NCBI RefSeq assembly: GCF_009937765.1
Contig: NZ_CP047089.1
Location: 1,486,272 to 1,550,271 of the forward strand
Source: Bacillus pumilus
Lineage (GTDB): Bacteria; Bacillota; Bacilli; Bacillales; Bacillaceae
Direction: 5' to 3'
Length of the DNA: 64,000 nucleotides
Part shown: positions 57,797 to 64,000 of the stretch, in pieces
Layout: every line of letters begins with the position of its first letter
Numbering within the stretch: the stretch's first letter is position 1
The notes under the pieces: generated by a model
The model's database searches: none
Told to the model about the DNA's origin: nothing
Seen by the model: only the letters and a program-made list of their open reading frames with translations
Position numbers and translations under genes: made by a program

Positions 57797-59164
57797 ATGC
57801 ATATTCTTGTTGTGGGTTTAGATTATAAAACAGCCCCTGTTGAGATACGGGAACAGCTGAGCTTTGAACCGAGCGAGCTCGGAACAGCGATGTCCAAGCT
57901 TAAAGAAGAAAAAAGCATTCTAGAGAATATCGTCATCTCAACATGTAATCGAACAGAGATCTACGCAGTGGTAGATCAGCTTCATACTGGACGGTTTTAT
58001 ATAAAAAGATTTTTAGCTGATTGGTTCGGTTTGGAAAAGGAAGATGTCTCGCCATATTTGAAGTTCTATGAAAATGATGGAGCGGTCGAGCATTTATTCC
58101 GTGTGGCCTGTGGACTTGATTCCATGGTGATTGGCGAAACACAAATACTTGGTCAAGTGCGCTCTAGCTTTAAAGTAGCTCAAGAGGAGAAGACCATTGG
58201 TACCGTTTTCAATTATTTGTTTAAACAGGCGGTCACCGTTGCAAAACGCTCTCATGCGGAAACAGACATTGCGTCTAATGCTGTGTCTGTCAGCTATGCA
58301 GCTGTCGAGCTTGCCAAAAAAATCTTTGGACGTCTTTCTGATAAACATGTCCTGATTCTTGGTGCGGGTAAAATGGGCGAACTAGCGGCTCAAAACCTTC
58401 AAGGTCAAGGAATTGGTCAAGTAACGGTTATCAATCGAACGTATGAGAAAGCAAAAGAATTGGCGGGACGTTTTTCAGGAGAGCCTAAAAGCTTAAACCA
58501 ATTGGAAAAAACATTATCCGAAGCGGACATTTTAATTAGCTCCACTGGTGCGAAACAATTTGTCATTACAAAAGAAATGGTTGAAAGTGCGAATAAAAAG
58601 CGGAAGGGCAGACCACTATTTATGGTGGATATTGCTGTGCCACGTGATCTAGATCCAGCCATTTCTGAAGTAGAAGGTGCTTTTTTGTATGACATTGATG
58701 ACCTTGAGGGCATCGTGGCAGCGAACTTAAAAGAACGCCGTGCGGTGGCTGAGCAGGTTGAGCTACTCATTGAAGCCGAAATTGTCGAATTTAAGCAATG
58801 GCTGAATACGCTTGGTGTGGTTCCTGTCATTTCTGCACTTAGAGAAAAAGCGCTGACGATTCAAGCGGATACGATGCAGAGTATTGAGCGAAAGCTTCCG
58901 AATCTCACACACCGTGAAATGAAGCTATTAAATAAACATACGAAAAGCATTATCAATCAAATGCTGAAAGATCCTATCTTAAAGGCAAAAGAAATTGCCG
59001 CGGAGCCGAATGCAGAGGAAAAACTTTTACTCTTTAAAGAAATCTTTGATTTACAGGTTGAAGATGAAGAGCAAAAGGTCGAGCCGGTGCAGGTGGAGCA
59101 AGGATCATTTCAGCTGTTCAAACCAAATATGGCACAAGGCTTTGCTACAGTTGCCAGTGAGTGA
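57797..59164 (+). CDS. hemA: Glutamyl-tRNA reductase
   Basis: 455 residues from ATG 57797, giving [19 protein letters not shown] as in B. subtilis; an in-frame TTG at 57776 is also possible. The catalytic cysteine is in [13 protein letters not shown] near residue 50; the NADPH domain has [13 protein letters not shown] near 186 and [14 protein letters not shown] near 214. First enzyme of tetrapyrrole synthesis and first gene of hemAXCDBL. Confidence 0.96.
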   Translation: MHILVVGLDYKTAPVEIREQLSFEPSELGTAMSKLKEEKSILENIVISTCNRTEIYAVVDQLHTGRFYIKRFLADWFGLEKEDVSPYLKFYENDGAVEHLFRVACGLDSMVIGETQILGQVRSSFKVAQEEKTIGTVFNYLFKQAVTVAKRSHAETDIASNAVSVSYAAVELAKKIFGRLSDKHVLILGAGKMGELAAQNLQGQGIGQVTVINRTYEKAKELAGRFSGEPKSLNQLEKTLSEADILISSTGAKQFVITKEMVESANKKRKGRPLFMVDIAVPRDLDPAISEVEGAFLYDIDDLEGIVAANLKERRAVAEQVELLIEAEIVEFKQWLNTLGVVPVISALREKALTIQADTMQSIERKLPNLTHREMKLLNKHTKSIINQMLKDPILKAKEIAAEPNAEEKLLLFKEIFDLQVEDEEQKVEPVQVEQGSFQLFKPNMAQGFATVASE

Positions 59165-59171
59165 TTAAGCG

Positions 59172-60002
59172 ATGTTGGAATCCATTGTAGCGAGACTCAA
59201 TGAAACGACGACCTTGATTTATGCACTAAGTGTCTTGTTCTATTTCATAGATTTTCTTCAACACAACCGGAAGGCTGGAAAAATAGCTTTCTGGTTGCTT
59301 TCTATTGTCTGGCTGCTGCAAACAGTCTACATGTTCTATATTATGATGGAAACAGACCGATTCCCTGTGTTGAATGTAGCAGAGGGGTTATATTTTTATA
59401 CGTGGGTGCTTGTGACACTTTCGCTTGTTCTCACAAAAGTATTGCGTGTTGAATTTATCGTCTTTTTTACAAATGTCATCGGTTTTTCCTTGATGGCGAT
59501 TCACACCTTTACACCATCTGATCTTCACTCAGCAGAACTAACGGGGAAGTTGACGAGTGAATTGCTTGTGATTCATATTACGATGGCGATTTTATCATAC
59601 GGTGCCTTTTCACTTTCATTTGCTTTCTCTCTTCTCTATCTCTTTCAATATCGTTTGCTGAAAAAGAAAATATGGGGGAAATGGCTTCTAAGAATTGAAG
59701 ATTTATCGAAGCTTGATCATATGGCATACGTATTAAACATTATTGGCGTGCCGATGCTCTTACTTAGTTTGATTCTTGGCATTATTTGGGCATATGTTTC
59801 GTATGATACGTTGTACTGGACAGATGCAAAGGTGCTTGGTTCGTTTATTATGCTGTTTTTATATGGGGTTTACTTATATATCAGATTGGTGAGAAATATG
59901 CAGGGCAAAGTCGTGGCACTATGGAATGTCGGTTCATTCCTTGTGCTCATGATCAATTATTTTCTGCTTGGTAGCTTATCAACCTTTCATTGGTTTCAAT
60001 AA
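59172..60002 (+). CDS. hemX: HemX membrane protein
   Basis: 276 residues with eight hydrophobic segments, of the cytochrome c assembly (CcsA-like) superfamily. In B. subtilis HemX lowers the amount of HemA protein. It starts seven bases after the hemA stop. The sequence ends LGSLSTFHWFQ. Confidence 0.92.
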   Translation: MLESIVARLNETTTLIYALSVLFYFIDFLQHNRKAGKIAFWLLSIVWLLQTVYMFYIMMETDRFPVLNVAEGLYFYTWVLVTLSLVLTKVLRVEFIVFFTNVIGFSLMAIHTFTPSDLHSAELTGKLTSELLVIHITMAILSYGAFSLSFAFSLLYLFQYRLLKKKIWGKWLLRIEDLSKLDHMAYVLNIIGVPMLLLSLILGIIWAYVSYDTLYWTDAKVLGSFIMLFLYGVYLYIRLVRNMQGKVVALWNVGSFLVLMINYFLLGSLSTFHWFQ

Positions 60003-60043
60003 ATAATGATGAGTCTTAAGGGCATTGTCGGGAGGAAGACGAA

Positions 60044-60979
60044 TTGCGTACAATTAAAGTAGGTTCTAGAAGAAGTAAGCTTGCAATTACACAAACAAAA
60101 TGGGTCATTCAAAAGCTGTCTGAACTAAACCCTTCTTATTCTTTTGAAATAAAAGAGATTGTGACAAAGGGTGATCAAATTTTAGATGTAACTTTATCTA
60201 AGGTTGGCGGAAAAGGACTGTTTGTCAAAGAAATTGAACAGGCGATGCTGAATCACGACATCGATATGGCAGTTCACAGTATGAAGGATATGCCGGCAGC
60301 TCTTCCTGAAGGATTAGTCATTGGCTGTATTCCTGAGCGTGAAGATGTAAGGGACGCCCTTATTTCGAAGGATCATCTGCATCTTCATGAGCTGCCGAAG
60401 GGTGCTGTTGTAGGAACAAGTAGCTTACGGCGCAGTGCCCAGCTTCTTCAGGAAAGACCAGATCTGAACATTAAATGGATTCGAGGTAACATTGATACAC
60501 GATTGGAAAAGCTGAAAAATGAAGAATATGATGCCATTATTTTAGCGGCTGCTGGTCTGTCCAGAATGGGCTGGAGTAAAGAGGTTGTGTCTGAATTTTT
60601 ATCTCCTGAGACTTGCCTGCCCGCAGTTGGCCAAGGCGCTTTGTCAATTGAGTGCCGCGGAGATGATGAAGAGCTATTGCAGCTCCTCGCTCAATTTACG
60701 AATGAATACACAAAGAAAACGGTTCTCGCTGAACGAGCCTTCCTCAAACAAATGGATGGCAGCTGTCAGGTGCCGATTGCTGGATATGCAACGATGAATG
60801 AGCGCGATGAAATTGAACTGACGGGTCTTGTGGCATCTGCTGATGGACATACGATTATTCGAGAAACTGTATCAGGCACTGACCCTGAGGCAATTGGAAC
60901 AGCATGTGCAAAGCAGATGGCTGATAAGGGAGCAAAGGATTTAATCGACAAGGTGAAAAAGGATCTGTCGTCCCAATGA
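60044..60979 (+). CDS. hemC: Hydroxymethylbilane synthase
   Basis: 311 residues, start TTG behind [19 protein letters not shown] near residue 7, HSMKDMP near 79, TSSLRRSAQ near 125 and the dipyrromethane-cofactor cysteine in [12 protein letters not shown] near 240. Polymerises four porphobilinogens. It overlaps hemD by four bases. Confidence 0.96.
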   Translation: MRTIKVGSRRSKLAITQTKWVIQKLSELNPSYSFEIKEIVTKGDQILDVTLSKVGGKGLFVKEIEQAMLNHDIDMAVHSMKDMPAALPEGLVIGCIPEREDVRDALISKDHLHLHELPKGAVVGTSSLRRSAQLLQERPDLNIKWIRGNIDTRLEKLKNEEYDAIILAAAGLSRMGWSKEVVSEFLSPETCLPAVGQGALSIECRGDDEELLQLLAQFTNEYTKKTVLAERAFLKQMDGSCQVPIAGYATMNERDEIELTGLVASADGHTIIRETVSGTDPEAIGTACAKQMADKGAKDLIDKVKKDLSSQ

Positions 60980-61767
60980 CCATAGGCCAATCGCTTCACG
61001 GACAGACGGTGCTTGTCACTCGAAATGAACGTCAAGCGGGTGTGTTTCAGCAAAAGATTGAAGAGCTGAACGGCCATGCTGTTTTAACCTCTCTTATTCG
61101 GTTTGAGCCTACGCTCACAAATGAAAATGCGCAGGCCTTTTTAAAGGACTTAGAAAATAGCCAATGGCTTGTTTTCACGAGTGTAAATGGTGCGTCTTTT
61201 TTTCTCAGCTACATAGAGGACCATCATTTACATAAAAGTTTATCCCATTTAAAAGTAGCTGCGGTAGGTGAGAAAACCTCTGCCTATCTTGAGCAACACG
61301 GCTTGAAGGTGGATGTTGTACCAGAACGATTCATAGCGGAAGAGCTCGCAGACGCGTTGCTTAACCATGTGCGTCCGGGAGAGCGTGTGTTTATAGCAAA
61401 AGGACACCTTTCTCGAGATGTCGTGAAGAAAACGCTTGTTCCACTTGGCATAGAAGTAAAGGAATGGATTTTATATGAAACGGTCAAGGATGAGGAAGGA
61501 ATTGCCGCTCTTAAAACGGCAATGACGAAGCAATCATTTGATTTTATTACATTTACGAGCTCATCGACTGTCCATTCATTTATGCATGCCATGGAGGCAG
61601 ATGCAGCGAAGCTGGCTGCTTCTGACACTTGTTTTGTGACGATCGGTCCTCTAACAAAAGAGGCACTGCTTCAATACGGGATTTCTTCTGAAACCCCAGA
61701 TACTTATACGATAGACGGAATGCTTGAATTGATGTGCCGTTTATCTGAAAGGAAGTTGAACAAATGA
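60976..61767 (+). CDS. hemD: Uroporphyrinogen-III synthase
   Basis: 263 residues. Poorly conserved family, but the two-lobed pattern is visible: [19 protein letters not shown] near residue 13, [17 protein letters not shown] near 64 and [18 protein letters not shown] near 180. Overlaps hemC and hemB by four bases each, indicating tight coupling. Confidence 0.93.
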   Translation: MTIGQSLHGQTVLVTRNERQAGVFQQKIEELNGHAVLTSLIRFEPTLTNENAQAFLKDLENSQWLVFTSVNGASFFLSYIEDHHLHKSLSHLKVAAVGEKTSAYLEQHGLKVDVVPERFIAEELADALLNHVRPGERVFIAKGHLSRDVVKKTLVPLGIEVKEWILYETVKDEEGIAALKTAMTKQSFDFITFTSSSTVHSFMHAMEADAAKLAASDTCFVTIGPLTKEALLQYGISSETPDTYTIDGMLELMCRLSERKLNK

Positions 61768-62735
61768 TGAAATTTAACAGACACCGCAGACTGCGGACAA
61801 GCGCAGGAATGAGAGAATTAGTCAGAGAAACCTTTTTAAGACCATCTGATTTCATTTATCCGATCTTTTTTGTAGAGGGAGAAAATGTCCGAAAAGAAGT
61901 TTCTTCAATGCCGGGTGTTTATCACATTTCAGTGGACCTTGTAAAAGAAGAAGTCCAAGAGCTTGTCGATCTAGGTATCAAATCAATTATTGTATTTGGT
62001 GTTCCAGATCATAAAGACCATGTGGGCAGTGAGGCGTATCACGACCATGGCATTGTGCAAAGAGCGACGCTTGAAATTAAAAAGCATTTCCCAGAGCTTG
62101 TGGTCATTGCAGACACTTGCTTATGCCAATATACAGATCATGGACATTGCGGGATTGTTGAAGATGGTGAAATTTTAAATGATGAATCTCTTCAGCTTTT
62201 AGCAAAAACAGCTGTTAGCCAAGCGCGCGCAGGTGCAGATATTATTGCTCCTTCTAATATGATGGATGGATTTGTTGTGGCCATTCGTGAAGCGCTTGAT
62301 GAAGCTGGCTTTATTCATGTACCCGTCATGTCATATGCTGTGAAATATGCAAGTGCGTTTTATGGTCCGTTTCGTGACGCAGCGCATAGCACACCGCAGT
62401 TTGGAGATCGTAAAACATACCAAATGGACCCTGCAAACCGTTTAGAAGCATTAAGAGAAGCGCAATCTGACGTAGAAGAGGGAGCGGATTTCCTCATTGT
62501 GAAACCATCCCTTTCTTATTTAGATATTATGCGTGATGTCAAAAATGAATTTACACTCCCTGTTGTTGCTTACAATGTGAGCGGAGAATATGCAATGGTT
62601 AAAGCCGCTGCTCAAAATGGGTGGATTTCTGAAAAAGAGCTTGTTCTTGAAATGCTGACAAGCATGAAACGTGCAGGAGCAGAACTCATCATTACGTATC
62701 ATGCAAAAGATGCAGCAAAATGGCTCTCAGAATAA
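61764..62735 (+). CDS. hemB: Porphobilinogen synthase
   Basis: 323 residues. Zinc-type cysteines in [14 protein letters not shown] near residue 117, and the Schiff-base lysine regions in [18 protein letters not shown] near 194 and [11 protein letters not shown] near 246. Condenses two 5-aminolevulinates. The first two codons are both ATG. Confidence 0.96.
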   Translation: MMKFNRHRRLRTSAGMRELVRETFLRPSDFIYPIFFVEGENVRKEVSSMPGVYHISVDLVKEEVQELVDLGIKSIIVFGVPDHKDHVGSEAYHDHGIVQRATLEIKKHFPELVVIADTCLCQYTDHGHCGIVEDGEILNDESLQLLAKTAVSQARAGADIIAPSNMMDGFVVAIREALDEAGFIHVPVMSYAVKYASAFYGPFRDAAHSTPQFGDRKTYQMDPANRLEALREAQSDVEEGADFLIVKPSLSYLDIMRDVKNEFTLPVVAYNVSGEYAMVKAAAQNGWISEKELVLEMLTSMKRAGAELIITYHAKDAAKWLSE

Positions 62736-62762
62736 AGAACGGATAGACAGGAGGATGTTGAA

Positions 62763-64000
62763 ATGGGACGTAGCTATGAAAAATCAAAGCAAGCATTTGA
62801 AGAAGCACAGCATTTAATGCCTGGTGGTGTCAACAGCCCTGTGCGTGCATTTAAATCAGTGAACACAGATCCGATTTTTATGGAGCGGGGGAAAGGCGCC
62901 AAGATCTATGATATTGATGGGAATGAATACATCGATTATGTCTTATCATGGGGGCCGCTTATTTTAGGGCATACGAATGACCGTGTGGTTGAAAGCATTC
63001 AGCGAGTTGCAGAAAAGGGGACAAGCTTTGGTGCTTCCACATTAGTTGAAAATGAATTAGCTAAGCTTGTATCAGAGCGGGTTCCTTCTATCGAAGTCAT
63101 TCGTATGGTCAGCTCTGGTACAGAGGCAACGATGAGTGCACTTCGTCTAGCTCGAGGCTTTACAGGCAGAAATAAAATTGTGAAATTTGAAGGCTGCTAT
63201 CATGGCCACGGGGATTCTTTGCTCATTAAAGCAGGTTCAGGCGTCGCAACGCTTGGGCTTCCAGATAGTCCAGGTGTACCTGAAGGGACTGCAAGCAATA
63301 CGATCACAGTGCCTTATAATGATTTAGAAAGCATTCAAGTTGCATTTCAGGAGTTTGGGGACGATATTGCAGGAGTGATTGTCGAGCCGGTTGCAGGAAA
63401 TATGGGCGTTGTCCCTCCGCAAGACGGTTTCTTACAAGGGCTGAGAGATATCACAGAGCAATACGGAGCCTTACTCATTTTTGATGAGGTCATGACCGGC
63501 TTCCGTGTGGATTATCACTGCGCACAAGGCTACTTTGGCGTCACACCTGATCTGACGTGTCTTGGTAAAGTGATTGGTGGCGGTCTCCCGGTCGGTGCTT
63601 ATGGCGGAAGAGCGGATATTATGAGACAAATTGCGCCAAGCGGTCCAATTTATCAAGCAGGAACGTTATCTGGTAACCCACTTGCGATGACAGCAGGCTT
63701 AGAAACCTTAAAACAGCTGACACCTGAGTCTTACGAAGAGTTTAGACGAAAAGGAGACCGGCTGGAAGAAGGCATTTCAAATGCGGCGAAAACACACGGA
63801 ATTCCATTAACGTTTAACCGTGCGGGTTCGATGATTGGATTCTTCTTTACAGATGAAGAAGTGATCAATTATGACATAGCCAAAAATGCTGATCTCGCTT
63901 TATTTGCTGAATTTTACAAGGAAATGGCCGATCACGGTATCTTCCTTCCACCTTCTCAATTCGAAGGACTGTTCCTGTCAACAGCCCATACAGATGAAGA
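62763..64000 (+). CDS. hemL: Glutamate-1-semialdehyde aminotransferase, runs off window
   Basis: ATG 62763 follows AGGAGGATG. 412 codons are present before the window ends, against about 430 in B. subtilis, so only the last residues are missing. Family motifs: [12 protein letters not shown] near residue 19, [16 protein letters not shown] near 118, [10 protein letters not shown] near 240 and the PLP lysine in [16 protein letters not shown] near 265. It makes 5-aminolevulinate from the HemA product. Confidence 0.96.
   Translation, partial: MGRSYEKSKQAFEEAQHLMPGGVNSPVRAFKSVNTDPIFMERGKGAKIYDIDGNEYIDYVLSWGPLILGHTNDRVVESIQRVAEKGTSFGASTLVENELAKLVSERVPSIEVIRMVSSGTEATMSALRLARGFTGRNKIVKFEGCYHGHGDSLLIKAGSGVATLGLPDSPGVPEGTASNTITVPYNDLESIQVAFQEFGDDIAGVIVEPVAGNMGVVPPQDGFLQGLRDITEQYGALLIFDEVMTGFRVDYHCAQGYFGVTPDLTCLGKVIGGGLPVGAYGGRADIMRQIAPSGPIYQAGTLSGNPLAMTAGLETLKQLTPESYEEFRRKGDRLEEGISNAAKTHGIPLTFNRAGSMIGFFFTDEEVINYDIAKNADLALFAEFYKEMADHGIFLPPSQFEGLFLSTAHTDE

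Noticed and set aside
58417-58830. 137-codon antisense frame inside hemA
   Set aside because: Same reason: low-complexity mirror of a well-conserved gene.

Overview
The window looks like chromosomal DNA of a Bacillus of the pumilus/safensis/altitudinis type. This is inferred from protein similarity to B. subtilis and from a backbone that follows the B. subtilis order mutSB-yshE-lcfA-fadR-fadB-etfBA-trxA-uvrC-lysC-yslB-sdhCAB-ysmA-gerE-ysmB-racE-gerM-rph-ysnAB, then ilv-leu-ysoA-tig-clpX-lonB-lonA-ysxCD-hemAXCDBL. Spore-forming lifestyle genes (gerE, gerM, lonB with a sigma-F promoter) fit.

Layout. 1-6.4 kb: end of mutS2, small membrane proteins, an orphan Imm63-like protein, then fatty-acid beta-oxidation (lcfA, fadR, fadB, etfB, etfA) with a perfect FadR operator in front of fadR. 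6.4-16.1 kb: a GH51 arabinofuranosidase, trxA, uvrC, lysC behind a lysine riboswitch, yslB, and the succinate dehydrogenase operon. 16.2-21.1 kb: ysmA, a biotin ligase without a DNA-binding domain, and a yraM/yraN/yraO-like set (PrpF isomerase, LysR regulator, citrate-family transporter) lying between ysmA and gerE. 21.2-26.1 kb: gerE, a MarR regulator, glutamate racemase, gerM, RNase PH, an ITPase and a phosphodiesterase.

26.2-31.9 kb is the accessory part. It starts at a tRNA-Arg(TCT) gene and holds a dead tyrosine-integrase tail, a frameshifted phage terminase small-subunit fragment, two copies of a 61-bp terminator-bearing direct repeat, a short-chain dehydrogenase, an unannotated 54-codon ORF, a secreted-peptide-like ORF lacking a normal start codon, and an LXG polymorphic toxin (Ntox50-type C-terminus) with its likely immunity gene and the wreck of its small secretion partner. 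I read it as the residue of a tRNA-integrated element plus a type VIIb effector cassette.

32.1-36.5 kb: dltXABCD (teichoic acid D-alanylation) behind an ECF-sigma promoter. 36.5-38.2 kb: a YkvA-like protein and a 6-phosphogluconolactonase, separated by a structured, possibly mobile non-coding element that splits a terminator. 38.3-48 kb: branched-chain amino acid biosynthesis. The TnrA box, cre, CodY-like box and promoter lie upstream of an aminotransferase gene, and the Leu T-box leader lies after that gene, in front of ilvBHC-leuABCD. 48.1-64 kb: ysoA, tig, clpX, lonB, lonA, ysxC, ysxD and the heme operon hemAXCDBL behind two PerR boxes. hemL runs off the window end.
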